Notes: generated by a model not told the origin, from the sequence alone. A stretch of 64,000 nucleotides of DNA from Membranipora membranacea (GCA_914767715.1 OU612069.1:25231387-25295386); one strand, 5' to 3'; shown: positions 31,596 to 43,200, counted from the stretch's first letter. Program-made: numbers and translations.

Positions 31596-31895
31596 CACAT
31601 CTGCCTATTAGCCTTATTGATGTCATGGCACCATTGGATCTACCAAGCTCTTACAAAAACAAGATGAATACAAGATATGCTATCGGCAGATATGAAAAGA
31701 AAAGCAGGGGTTTCAAGTGACAGAAATGTAACGCATCTCATCCAATCAGCTGGAATATTTAGACCCAAAGTTTTGATGCCTAATCCTGACAGGAACACCA
31801 CCGTTTTTGAGGCACAGCAGGCAGAGTTCATACCTTTTCATACTAGCTGGATTGAGGATAGATTGAAATGGAAACTTGATTTCACGATACAATAA
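31596..31895 (+). CDS. Candidate exon(s) upstream of the third fucosyltransferase block
   Basis: After the acceptor CTGCTCTTTAG one frame reads LPISLIDVMAPLDLPSSYKN then KMNTRYAIGRY to a stop at 31718. An overlapping second frame carries on with KRKAGVSSDRNVTHLIQSAG, IFRPKVLMPNPDRNTT and WIEDRLKWKLDF to 31895. A shift between the two gives a continuous protein-like reading. The part at 31690–31780 recurs at 28410–28530. No family was recognised; position suggests the stem region of a duplicated fucosyltransferase gene, which is inference. Confidence 0.3.
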
Positions 31896-32839
31896 TCAAT
31901 GTTTTGGAATGTCTTATCTAAGATAGATCAACCACACAATGCACACAATACGAAAATACATGATTCAGAAGAGGTTTTGTGTATTGTTTTTCAAACATAT
32001 TTCGATGAGCACGCTTCATTGTACCATTATTTCACAAATTATTATTACTCCGAAACTACTTTTTCCACCTCATAAATTATTTCACCGACATATCGATGAT
32101 AGTCTGACTAAAATTTCAAGAGCTAAAGTTTCTTTTAATTGAATAGTTGTACATTAATGTCAAAGACAGATCCAAATATCAACATATCATATACCGTTGG
32201 AAAGCTGCCGAGCTACTGAAACTGGATACCTGGACAAAAACTTGATTCGAAGATTTTGTGTCATTTTAGGGAGGAAATAAGACAGTGCAGATGGAGGAGT
32301 CAAATTAATTGCAAGAAATTTAAAAGAGGTGGGATGTATACCTAAAGGTTGCGATCATCGTAAAATTTGATTTTCTTTGATATATGACTAGTCCAATTGA
32401 CGTTTCACGTCACGCCATACAATGCATTTGTTTTGTGAAGCCGTAAAAATACGTGAAATTTCATTCATTAATTCGGTACAGATCTTAGGTTCGAAACAAA
32501 ATTAATTATGATTTTCTCTTAGAGTACTCTGCAAATGTCATACACATTGACTTTCAACAAATTAGCTTGCATATTGCAATGACAGTAGACTCTCGAATAC
32601 AGCTGATATTTTCGCCACGTTTGCATAACGTCAAACATGCTCTCCTAATGACCATTATTGTGGCCAAACAAATTTTTTATGGAAGTTCTCACATACGAAG
32701 CCGCTTTAATCAACCATGGTGCACACAAGAAATGCCAACAGAATTTTTCACTGCATCTTCATTTCCCTTGAATTTAACGCAAAAGAATGCATAAAAACAC
32801 CTCAAAATTCCCATAAAATAGCTTTTTTTTGGCATTCTA
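31896..32839. other. Gap with no recognised feature
   Basis: AT-rich with no supported gene. Confidence 0.4.
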
Positions 32840-33600
32840 TACCAACTATTCTAAAAATGTAAGTTATTTTTACTATAACGATATTGTTTGTATCGCACAA
32901 CAACTTGTAAAACTTTAATGTAATCAATCTGTGGAAATTTCATGTCATTATTATCTATTATTGTAACTGCACGTTTGTACAATAGTAATGGCAAATGTAT
33001 AATTATAGGGAACAGTTAGCCACGTCTGTAACACTAGCCACACAAGTCACCAACCACGTCAGTAAGCTGGTTGCTTATAATTTATCAGTAAGTTAATGTT
33101 AAATTTTATCTGCCTTATTAGAATTATAATTTGTTAATGAAATCTTTGTGGTATTATTTTGCTGCCGCGATTTGTGGTATGAATTTTCTGCTGTATATGG
33201 ATGTTATCTGCTATTATCTTATATCCAGAAATGAACTTAACTTTTTGCATTATTGTTTCAGCTGACGCTGGTTTATTCATAACTACGATTATATACTATA
33301 CCGGTCACATTTTCGAAAGTGTATTAGTCTAATATTAGTAAGTAAATTTTGGCGATAATTCTGTGCAATAATGTTGCATTTATGTATTATATTATGAAGC
33401 GCTTTTTTTGCAGTGCACTATGGTTGTCTATGGAATGTTTGTCCATTGTTATATATGCCTCTTAATTGTGATACTGCTTTCTGTGACAAATGACTCTAAT
33501 TACTTGTTTATTTTTCATAGAGCACAAATATATTACAGAATAATAGAAGAGTATGAACTCAAAAAGATTATTCAGTTGCTAGCAACATCCAGATAATTGG
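32840..33600 (+). repeat. Duplicated fucosyltransferase intron block, copy 2
   Basis: Collinear with 26650–27390. Similarity continues through the intron acceptor (CAGTTGCTAG) and the first few exon codons (CCAGATAATTGGCC, compare CCAGATGATTGGCC), then ends. It is a third, mostly deleted fucosyltransferase copy. Confidence 0.82.
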
Positions 33601-34419
33601 CCCATGTACAACTATGTCCCTATATCGCTACTCACAGTACTATGAACATTCTTGTGACACCGAAAAATGTATATCAGTCATTTCTGAACTTGAAAAAATA
33701 AAAAAACTGTAGGATAGTTCAACTTCTGTTTTGTATTGTTACTGTTATTATTGTTGTTTTGTATACTTCTGCGTTGTAAGCTAACTACAAACATTCTGTC
33801 GCTGATGAAGTATTGGCTTATCTAATAATATGAGGCCTCACCACTGTCTAAATATGTATCAGACATGCTGCTGTACAGAACACTATAATGGTATCTTAAG
33901 ACTTAGGTTATGAGGTCATGAATTTACCTGTAACACTGATACGAAAAACCATGGCCGCAGGAGAAGGCTTCCGATACCTGTCGTGACATAACCAAGCAGA
34001 AGCCCTCAGGGTGAATCACATACAGCCAGGTTTTTCTAACGTTTTATTACAGTTTATATTGTGGTTCGTCTGAGCGTGATGATACTTCTATGATATTTTA
34101 GATTAAGTTAAGAGTTATCACCCCATGCACTGCGACCATCAAGGTGTGTGAAACATTCCTTGAATTGCAAACACAATTAAACAAGCGAAGCCCTACACTG
34201 TGCAACATAAGCAAGCTCATAGTGCTACATCCAAAACTCTGACAATCAGGTAGTTCTTGATTCTTTGCTGGATATACAGCTCAATTGTTGACTGGTAAGA
34301 TTGATTATTGCGTAATTGAGTAATAATCGATAGCCTTGATTTAAACCATATTTTTCAGGGTACCTGAAATGGTGGCATTTGATCTATTGATGGTGTAGAT
34401 TATCCGTGGTGGTGAACCT
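33601..34419. other. Gap with no recognised feature
   Basis: No LTR could be identified here although the gypsy remnant starts just to the right. Confidence 0.35.
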
Positions 34420-34437
34420 TAGATAAGGTGTGCATTT

Positions 34438-34860
34438 GTGTCAGGTCTATCAGCGGATATAACCATGCAGCTCAGATCTACAGTCAATGTTGATAAATTA
34501 CAACTGGTGGAACTGGTCAGTAAGGCTCGTGCTCTGCTTGCTTCAAGGGGAGGTAGTACTTCAGCATGTGTGTGTGCTGGTGTACGACAGGTCAAAAGTG
34601 ACCAATGTTTTGTATGTTCAGGTAATGGCCATATGTCCGGCGAGTGTCCTAATAGTAAGAAAGAAAAGCTGCTGGTGGAGGCTACCAGCATGATCGTTAA
34701 TGTTATATGTGTGATTTGGCTAATCCCCTGGCAAACAAGTGCCCAAACCGACCGGAAATGGCCTGGGGGTATAAAGATAAAATGGCGCATTAAGAGCAAA
34801 TTAATAGACAGTTTTCTGAGCTCCAATTTGAGCCTCTATTTGAAGTTGTCCTTTCTCTAG
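34438..34860 (+). pseudogene. Ty3/gypsy Gag end with CCHC zinc knuckle
   Basis: An open frame of 140 codons without a convincing start. It contains QCFVCSGNGHMSGECP, a classical C-x2-C-x4-H-x4-C nucleic-acid-binding knuckle of retroviral-type Gag, preceded by a helical basic segment. The residues after the knuckle do not resemble protease, so sequence after about 34690 may be in the wrong frame. It is the 5'-most recognisable piece of the element continuing at 36112. Confidence 0.72.
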
Positions 34861-34892
34861 TTTTGTCCTTTTAACCCACGCCACAAAGGATA

Positions 34893-35085
34893 ATGATTTC
34901 AAAACAGGGTTGAAAACTGCTTATAATAGGACCAGAATGTGTATTGATTCAGCATTGGCATCATATACCCTGAGGGACAGGGTTCTTACATCAATGGGGG
35001 CTTTAAAGCTGATAAAACTCAATTTAAGTGATGAAATATATGAGAAATTCCATGAAAATTGTCCGCAAAAAACAGGCAGAAATTG
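34893..35085 (+). pseudogene. Coding-like fragment after the Gag knuckle
   Basis: One frame reads KDNDFKTGLKTAYNRTRMCI, ASYTLRDRVLTSMGALKLIK, then LSDEIYEKFHENCPQK before stops. Composition is protein-like, but it is not protease or RT by any motif I know. It is likely part of the same gypsy remnant. Confidence 0.35.
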
Positions 35086-36111
35086 ATACTATCCGAATTC
35101 CAAAATTAATTCTCAAACTGCCCTGCCCTGAATCTTAAGAGCTCAGGAGAAATAGGGAAATACCATCGACATCTAACTGTAAACTTGACTGGCTTTGTAC
35201 TACGATTTTTGTAGTGTGTACATGCTCATAGTAATACAATACCAACAACCACCTACCAATCTCTGAACAAAAAGCTGAAAAGATAAGTAGAGGAAATCTG
35301 GTGTTCACTCAGTCATCATTTATCATTGGCTACACCATAAACAGTGAAACACATGAATATTTAAACATTTATGCTTTAAAACCGATCAATACCTGCCAAG
35401 CTAGAATGTCGCAAAACAATACACAAAATTGCAACGCAGACAGTCCTCCAAAGGCTTGGTAGTTTCATGACGTTCCTCCAACCCGAACCCCCCATTGCCT
35501 CCAAAACCTCCAACAAATATTGGCGTTAGAGGCGAAGCGTCAACGAGTAAGGTAAACAATTAAATGCAGTTATAATATAATATATTATATTATATTGCAT
35601 AACATGTGTTATGGGGTAGATATTCCATACACATGGGAACTTATTGAGAAAACTTTTGGGCCTGTAAAGAGAGTGGCGTTCTTAGAAACTTTCCTACTAT
35701 AGCTGATGGACTTAAAGAGCTACGCCACATCTATGATACACAATGTTGTATGAATTCTGGTCCGGTATATAGTCTGAATTTCCTTCTCTATTCTTGCAGA
35801 AACACCATACACAAGAGATAGGAGCCTGGCACATATTCAACAACTACAAGACAACAACATGAAGATCTTTTTTTTGGAAATGCCATCGTAACAAATTATG
35901 CTGGAAACACAAACATATATATATACACTCCATTAATCCTATTCGTCTAGCATGTGGCAAAGGGCATAAAGGATACATGAGTCTAGCTCATGGCATATAA
36001 GTGTGGGTAATACATATGTTTTTGCGCTAGCAAGTAAATGTTGTCAGTGGCAATGCCAGGTAAACGGCCCTCCATGGAGCTGGTGATCAGTAATCAGGGT
36101 ACACAGGAGAA
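35086..36111. other. Gap where protease, RT and RNase H would be expected
   Basis: No RT or RNase H motif was seen between the Gag and integrase pieces, so the central pol region is deleted or replaced. There is a near-perfect AT palindrome at 35563–35602 and an exon-like block at 35802–35870 (see tandem blocks). Confidence 0.5.
35802..35870. repeat. Exon-like block, copy 1 of 3
   Basis: About 70 bp shared with 40112–40180 and more weakly with 39392–39465 (ACACCATACACA, then CAACAACTNCAAGACAACAA). On the plus strand it follows TATTCTTGCAG; on the minus strand it follows TTGTCTTGTAG. Both strands therefore look like exon starts and the coding strand is unresolved. Confidence 0.6.
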
Positions 36112-37707
36112 GAAAAATGGAATCCTAATGGCATAAAGTTCTATATTGTTAGGGATAGCCTAATTTTATATGGGGACATCATTATGTATGAGTCACAGCT
36201 ATTTATCCCAAAAGTGCTGCGGTCAAAGTATTCAACTTTATGTCACGAAGGACATCAAGGCACGTCCAAATATCAGCGTAGAGCGAGGCAAACCTTTTGG
36301 TGGCCTGGACGTAGTATAGATATTGAAGAGCTTATAAAGTGTGATATATGCACCAAACATTCTAGAACAAAGCCTATCAACATTATCAAAGATTATGGTT
36401 TACCTGATGGCCCATGGTTGGAACTTGGTTCAGATACTCTAGAATTGAAAGGTCAATGGATCTTGTTAGTAGTGCGCTATTATACTGCTTGGATTGATGT
36501 CAGGCCGTTATTGTCATTATCATCGTACACTGTCATTCTATAATATAAGTCTATAATTTCCTGTTATGGTGTTCTAGAGTTATTGAGACGTGAAAATGTA
36601 GGTTGTTATGGGAGTGAAAGTAAAAAGATTTTGCTAGTGCTCGGGGTTTCGATCAAAGATTTAGTAGTCCTAGAAATCTTCATAGTAATGGATTAGCAGA
36701 ACGATCTGTTGGTACTTACAAAAGTTTATTAAGAAAATCTGATGATATATATGCAGCCTTGGTAGCATATAGAGCTACTCCTAGTAAAGATGGATTTTTC
36801 CTGGGAGAATGATGTTTGGTAGGCCCTTGAGTACATTATTAGGTAGTCCTAAAGATATTGAAGTGATTTATAAGGAGTTTAAAAGGCTTTGTTTTCTAAA
36901 GCGTAAAGAGGCTTTCCATAAATTAAACAAAAAACACCATGCTAAATACTCGCCAGAGTTACAGCTTGGCCAGTTGGTGCGGGTCAAAGCGCCTACTGAT
37001 AAAGGAAGTGGAGGTATAGTTAAAAGCAAAGATAATCTTCCTCCTCAGAGTTATTGGGGAACAGTTGGTTAGAGTTTGTTCCGTAGAAATTGTAGTCATT
37101 TGATTGTGTTACAAGATTCTAAACAAAAAGGGGAAGATGATACAATCATCCATCTTGCTCTGAATTGGTTTTGTGATTCACAGGGTGAAAGCTTGAATAA
37201 TGCCAGTGGTGTCAATACAGGTGTAAGGTTGGATTTATCCCCTGCTGTGTGGGATATAATAGTGCTTGAGCAGCTTGTTGATTTGCAGTCTGAGGGCAAT
37301 GCTAGTGCTTGTGCCTAACGCTGCAGATATGCCAAATGCTAATTTTTTGCATGCTGCAAACCAGTTGCCTAGTGACACTAAAACTGAAAGCTTTGACGTG
37401 AGTAATGACTTACAAGCTTTCAGCATTAGCAAGTTATGAAGAGCCGGTTGTAACTTACAGTCAACCCACATTAGATAATATCAATATGTATAGCGTTGCT
37501 AAATACGATGAAAGTGAAAGTGCAAATACTGGACAAAATAATCCTGTTGTTGTTGAAAAAGGACCTGAATGAAGTAAAGCAAAAAAGACTAAGCATGCCG
37601 TTACTAAGCCTACCGGACCAGGTAGACTTCTGATGTCTACCAAAGAAAATCAAAAGTTTGCTTATCAAAGTGACTTTAGTGATTTACAGAAGCGTGCAGA
37701 TGACTGA
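36112..37707 (+). pseudogene. Ty3/gypsy integrase, frameshifted
   Basis: Starts with a pre-integrase strand (EKWNPNGIKFYIVRDSLILY) and the zinc-binding HHCC domain: HEGHQGTSKYQRRARQTFWW then CDICTKH. The core has the first catalytic region (LELGSDTLEL), a degraded middle, and SSPRNLHSNGLAERSVGTYK with the conserved Glu, then YRATP. A shift leads to MMFGRPLSTLLGSP and a C-terminal chromatin-side domain with LGQLVRVKAPTD and FRRNCSHL. A long hydrophilic tail ends near 37707. At least four frame changes and stops make it inactive. Integrase inserts element DNA into the host genome. Confidence 0.88.
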
Positions 37708-37784
37708 TGGTTGGTTGTGTTTTTGTTCATTTGTAGGTGCCTAGTGAAAATCCCTTACATATAATTGAAACGAATAAATCTAAT

Positions 37785-38681
37785 ATGTCAGAATCAAGCT
37801 GAGGACAGGCTTACTAACCACTGTGCAAAAAGGGTGGTACAGGGCATGCTTATGGTTGGTGCCCTAAAGCGAAGTGTGCTATGAAAAGTTTTATGGGGCA
37901 TTCGACAAAGTTTTGTCGGAAAGCCATGTGGGTAAGCGGGCCACTTCAAAAACGAATGCCTAGAGTATTATAGTAAAAGCTATCGGAAAAGACCAGCAAA
38001 AACCAACCGGTGAAAGTCGTGAAAAGCGGTGAGCACCCATCTATCTCCCAGGCTAATGGACAAAGTGATTCCCTCAAAAGAGTACCCTCCGAAAGTGTTA
38101 ATGAGAGAAAAAGTGCCCACCAAAAATTTGATGAAAGCGGTATCAGCTTTGCAGATAAAGTGTGCCCAAAGCGGACAGCTGGTGCTGTGGGGTTACCTCC
38201 ATCCCCCTCATAAGCTTGCAGATATGCAAAAAATCTGTTTAATATGTTTGATCAATGTAAAAGTAATTGTGAGAAGAGAGATAATCAGTCATTGAAAATG
38301 GAGGAGAGTGAAAGTACACTAGATGACTGATACAACAACAGGAAAATTGAGTATGATCAAAACAGAGCCGAAATTTTGGCTGCTCAAGAGTCGGCAAACA
38401 AAATAAGGGAGGCAACGAATAAAGCCCAGGACTAGATTGATATAGTCCATAGTTCTGACGTTAGTGAGTCACCAAAGTGTGTCAATGAAAGTGAGAATGT
38501 GCAAAATGGAGAGAAGAGTGAGGAATGCGATTTGTCAACAATAGTGGCTCCTGGAGGGAAAGATAATGAGATTGAAAGTCAGGATTCGGATAGAGATTTT
38601 GAGAAGAATGAGAAAGAGAGTAGGGATAAAGATAACACCGATTATACAGAGGGGTTGTTACAAAAGAAACAGATGTACTGA
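37785..38681 (+). pseudogene. Third ORF in the env position: zinc-binding and acidic, with in-frame stops
   Basis: From ATG 37785 to TGA 38681 a single frame keeps protein-like content for about 299 codons, yet carries about seven scattered stops and no frameshift. Near the start is GHAYGWCPKAKCAMKSFMGH followed by STKFC, a Cys/His cluster suggesting zinc binding. The middle is basic and Ser-rich (ISQANGQSDSLKRVPSESVN). The end is strongly acidic and charged (KDNEIESQDSDRDFEKNEKE). There is no signal peptide or membrane segment, so it does not look like an envelope. TTTTGTTCATTTGTAG at 37716–37735 could be a splice acceptor for a subgenomic message. No family was recognised. Confidence 0.55.
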
Positions 38682-39380
38682 TGGAAGAGACAACTGTGTA
38701 AAATTATAATGTCATTATGTCTGCACAACAAACTAAAAATGTTTGTGTCATACACCAATATTGCACATGTTTGTCCTGGATGCAATAGTGTCAGCAACCC
38801 AAAAAGTTCAAGTGATCGATCTCGCTTGAAAAGTGTTAGCACCTCGACCTAATTGAAAAGATGTTTGTTTGAATCACAGTTGTAGTTTAAAGTTGCTAGG
38901 TGATTGTAAAAGATTGTAACAAGTGTTCGTGTTGTAACATCGATGTCCAAAAGGGAAAGCATGTGAGACTTTACGGCATCTAATCAGACTATTGGTTTAA
39001 CTGACCCACAACAAGGCTACATCGGATATTACCCTGGAACTAGGCTGACACTAGCCTCACTCATCTGTGACAATTGATCTTGCTCAGTGTAATGAGTTTC
39101 ATCATCTGAATTTCAATAATTGCATCTTCACTCCCAGCTAATTAGGATAGATCAGGGCATAGCTAACGGTTGCCCATCTCACTTATCAACCTTTTGCCAA
39201 AGTAAAACCACCTAGGCACTGGCACAGTCTGTTGACGCATGTCATGACATCAGTGGCACTTGTTAAGGGGCAAAAAAGTAACCAATAGCTGGATATTATC
39301 GACCAGCCAAACAAACATCACTTCTGAATTGTGGCAGGTCATGAAAGACTAAAACCATAGTGTGGTAAAAAATGCAAATA
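38682..39380. other. Gap with no recognised feature
   Basis: Where a 3' LTR might lie; no matching 5' LTR was found by eye. Confidence 0.35.
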
Positions 39381-40104
39381 TTGTCTTTTGCAGGAACACA
39401 ATTGACAAGAAAAAAAAAGTGACCACAACGACCGCCAACTGCAGGACAAAAACATGAAGAAAAAAATTATTGAAAGACAAACCAATTCCTGCTTCGCTCA
39501 GAAAGATTAATTGAGAATAATATGCCGTCAAACATTTCTTACTGTCATTCATGGCCTTGATCATCGATTAGCAGATAAAATTGTGACCTACAAAGTCCTG
39601 ACCTTTCCAGGAAAAAGAGAAACCCTGCTGTAGCTAAAAATGAGAACTCCGTGCCAGGACTAATACCATATAAAGTTAGAGCACCCTTGAAAACTATTTC
39701 ATTGCCCAACCTGATTTGGACTAGAGGAAAACTTCCTTCTTTTCGAGAGTGGTTATGGACTCGTAAACCACCATGACCACTTGACATAACAAGTTAAGCT
39801 CTGATCACACCCTTTCATTCCAACAGAAGGGCAAAATATTCAGTCAAATAATCTGATGATCCGGCATGACATATATAGCACTTACGTTCACATTGGCTAC
39901 AGCCAGTAAATCCCTACCATGGTAAGTTCATTTTCGATTTGAGAGGGGGTGAGGGGATTCACCAGAGAGAATTTTAAACACATGGCATTCGGTGAGTGGG
40001 TGTAATGACCCACTTTTGATCAGCACAACAAGCACTTATTGGTTATTGTTGATTCTAATTAAAAACTAGAACTGTAGAATCGGAAAAATGTAAGAACAAT
40101 GTCA
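39381..40104. repeat. Tandem block, copy 1
   Basis: Related in order to 40105–41460: an exon-like start (39392), then ACCTTTC[C/T]AGaAAAA, then TTGCCCAACCTGATTTG, then a CACTTACGTTCACATTGGCT block whose minus strand is a consensus donor. The second copy is longer through insertions. This is a local tandem duplication of a gene segment. Confidence 0.65.
39590..39787 (-). CDS. Candidate F5/8C-like exon on the minus strand
   Basis: The minus strand from ATG 39787 gives HGGLRVHNHSRKEGSFPLVQ, IRLGNEIVFKGALTLYGIS and GTEFSFLATAGFLFFLE. 'FPLVQIRLGNEIVFKGALTLYG' resembles the 'PWLQVDLG-x3-V-x-GVxLQG' core of discoidin/F5/8C domains, although the key tryptophan is replaced. A minus-strand donor lies at 39894 (GTGAAC|GTAAGT) in an upstream piece containing GFTGCSQCE. 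It may be a further member of the same secreted-protein family as 1126–8099. Confidence 0.35.
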
Positions 40105-41460
40105 ATCCTCGCAGAAACACCATACACAGCAGAAAGGAGTCTGAAATATATCCAACAACTGCAAGACAACAAATGCAAGTCACTGCATTAGAGACATTTG
40201 CAAAGATGATTGTAGATTGACAATAAAAGTATATTTGACCATATTGAAAAAGATTGTATGGAAAAGAAACGCATGCCTGCTTTGTTCACAGAGAGCAGAG
40301 ACTAATTGAAAAAAAATGACCCACAAGGCTTTGACCTTTCTAGAAAAAAAAAATGTAAAACTTTGCCATAGAAGGTAGATAGGTAGATGAAAATTTGATT
40401 CCATCAAAATCAGAACTGACCAATTCCATGGAATGAAAGTGCACCCTGATTCCTATAGGTATTTAAAGATGGATAGACAAGGAACGTGTTCATGGCATTA
40501 TGGCTGTCAGATTTGGAATATCCATGCTCTATAACATCGGTCCACCTTTTTTAAGGCTATCAGTATCATATTCTAGAAGTTATGACAAATAGTAGGCAGA
40601 AAAACTTTGCAGATAGGTGGGAACAATTCCAAAAATTTGATGGCGTCGATAGAATTCAATGATCATGCGTGACAATCATTACATGAGTTAATTACAGTAA
40701 TTTTGGAGACGGAAGCTTTTATAGCTTGCTTGAGACAGTCCACACTCTATGGGCGTATGTGAGGGTTTAGAAGTTATAAGTCTAGATCAAGAGCTGGATT
40801 AGATACTAAAACACTTAAATAGCCTACTTAATGTTTTTCAACTGCAATGTGTCATGTGAACTGAAGGGAATTCCCTCTAATCGATGTCACAGCTTAGGGG
40901 ATATCCCATAACATTTTTGCTTTTACAACCATCAGATATTGTTGCCTATATCTCAACACTGGATTCCAACAGAACGATAAAAGTCGGTGGGTATGTGTAA
41001 TTAAGCATGGAGATTTCAAATATGGCATCCATTATGCTCTGAACTCACTCCTTGTCTATCAATCTTTAATTGAGTTTCAATTGCCCAACCTGATTTGTAC
41101 AACATGTAAAATGTCTCTATCTTTTAGTCAAAATACAGCAGCACTAGAATTAGAAATCAATGCGGTTATGAGCTAGTAAACCCACATCAACACTTAACAT
41201 ACTAACGAGCTGAACTTCAATCATTCTGGCAAACAAACTGATGAACTGTACACATCGTACAAAAATATGCAGGAAACACAACACAAAATGGTACTTACAT
41301 TCCGATTCGCTACATTCAGTTAGTCACCACCATTGTAGGTCTCTCCACTGATGAACCTGCTCACTAAGTCAGGACTGCTCACCACTTGGCAGGAACTGAT
41401 AACTATACTCAGCTTCTCGATAAAAAGCTGTGATAAACAAATTTAGTTTAGGTTACAGGA
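40105..41460. repeat. Tandem block, copy 2
   Basis: Starts with the exon-like piece at 40112 (AAACACCATACACAGCAGAA) and ends near the GGTACTTACATTCCGATTCG block at 41289–41310, again a minus-strand donor. The F5/8C-like segment here is frameshifted and has a poly-T run. No intact exon remains. Confidence 0.6.
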
Positions 41461-41599
41461 GCCATCCCAATAGAGACATATCATTTGTTTATATGAGTAA
41501 GTTCGGTACTGAATAGCTGTAAGATGATTATCATACGATAATAATGTAATGAGCTAGTCACTCTGGTCGCTGAATAAAATTCTTCCTATAGAATTGAAG

Positions 41600-41850
41600 T
41601 GGGCCAGTGGGCAAGCGGACGTCGACTTGATGTCAAACTGACGTAGATGCCGAACGTCAATATGACGTCTGAGGTGGAACGCTAATCAACGGCAACATTG
41701 AGTTGATCCAGCTGACACCAAACTGATGTCAATATGAGATAGATTTGGAGGTGATGTGACATCAAACTCAGATCAATCTTCGCTCAGTTTAATCTCAATA
41801 TGGGGTCTATATGTAGTCAATATTGGTTTAGATGTAGTCAGTTTGGGAAC
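41600..41850 (-). repeat. GACGTC-rich repeat array, inverted relative to 43618–44110
   Basis: In complement this reads units with TTGACATCA, GACGTCATATTGACGTT and CTGACTACAT, the same vocabulary as the array at 43618–44110. The two face each other 1.8 kb apart, as subterminal repeats of a large DNA element would. Confidence 0.6.
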
Positions 41851-42115
41851 AATATATAAGCATTGGCTGCTCTTAAAAATTCTTATTTGCTAGTGGAATT
41901 AATTGGTGAGAAGGGCAGGGAAGAAAGGGATATGTACTTAGCCCAGGGTATCTTACATCAGCTTCAGCAAGGTGCCCTCAATCCTTATACTGAGAATTTG
42001 ATACAACCTAGAAAACTAGAATGCATCCTAGATTTGAGGTCATAGAGGACCTCCTGTATGTGGGTGTGCAGCGAGCTGCCAAAACTTAACTTGCACTTAT
42101 AGGCCATTAGCAGTG
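41851..42115 (+). other. Short open frame, unrecognised
   Basis: 41863–42045 is open for 60 codons (AALKNSYLLVELIGEKGREE, then RDMYLAQGILHQLQQGALNP) and opens with TTG rather than ATG. Composition is protein-like, but there is no motif or clear splice context. Confidence 0.2.
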
Positions 42116-42147
42116 ACACTTTGATCTTAGCCAATAGGCCGAGAAGC
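42116..42147 (-). ncRNA. U2 snRNA 5'-end-like fragment
   Basis: The minus strand reads GCTTCTCGGCCTATTGGCTA then AGATCAAAGTG. It differs by a few positions from the almost invariant 5' end of U2 snRNA (stem I and the branch-point side region). The following sequence does not continue as U2: the branch-recognition GUAGUA is absent. It is therefore a truncated pseudogene or a U2-headed SINE-like chimera. Confidence 0.65.
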
Positions 42148-43164
42148 CACCAAGTCTATGTTGGCAGTCATATTATGTTGTTTGATTGGATAGTAAAAAT
42201 TCTATAACCTGATCTCACTAAAAATTATTTCCAACTGGTGTTTTGCGGGTTGCATTGCACATTTTTGATGATTTAAATAAGACATAATTATACCGCTGCT
42301 TTTGAGCATTCGAACTGGCAGGTTAATCTATATAATTCATTGTTGAAAGAAAATATTTCTATTTGTGATATGATATATTCAGAGTTGGTTTCTTAACAAG
42401 GGAGACAATTCCTGATGAGTTTTTCTAAAATTTGTTAATTATAGGATGTCTGCATAATTTATAATCAGTCAAAGGGCCCATTGGCAAGTTATCTGTACAA
42501 CAATGGCTTACTCAACACACTTGCTTTTGTACACTGAAATACATGCCCACTAGATAATAGATGGTAGAGGATTACCTTGGGTACACTCATGGATTACTCC
42601 TTTGCACTATACAAGTTTTATTAATAGTGACGAGTAACTAAATTCAGTGTTGCGGTATATAAGGGCCAGTCAATGTAAAGCGATCACCCAGCCATATCAA
42701 ATTCAAATGGGGTTAGCAGCATTCAAATTCCTCCTGCTTTTTCGGAATTAAGAGGAGAAGCAGTGAATTATTTTTAATGGGAATCAGACAAGCTGATGCG
42801 GAATTGTGTGATACACATGCCCAATAAATTTTCATTGCAATAATGGCATTGGAAAGTGGTGAAAATATGACTGATGTCATACGAAATTGCCCAGTTCCGA
42901 TGATTTCAAATCATCCGCTTCAAAATATACAAGCTCTTATTGGTCAGTTTTGACGTTATGATTTATGGTTTTAGAGGTTGCCTAGATACCGTTGTCAAGA
43001 TTGAAATTGACCGTTGTATTTAAACCCTATAATCCCAAGTGTGATGAGCCAACACAACAATAGCTATATCATAGCTTCTATTCAACTTTATTTATGGGTG
43101 TCTGCAAATCACAATTTCTTATATAACACACTTGACCACTTGAGAACGCAACGTGGACTGTCTG
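42148..43164. other. Gap with no recognised feature
   Basis: AT-rich, with no exon or element that I can support. Confidence 0.4.
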
Positions 43165-43200
43165 TTAGAGGCGGAGACCAAGGCCATTCTCCGCCTCTAA
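43165..43200. repeat. GC-rich hairpin
   Basis: TTAGAGGCGGAGA, a 10-base loop and the exact complement TCTCCGCCTCTAA: a perfect 13-bp stem. Confidence 0.85.

Noticed and set aside
34419-34826. 135-codon minus-strand frame
   Set aside because: Antisense to the Gag frame with the CCHC knuckle.
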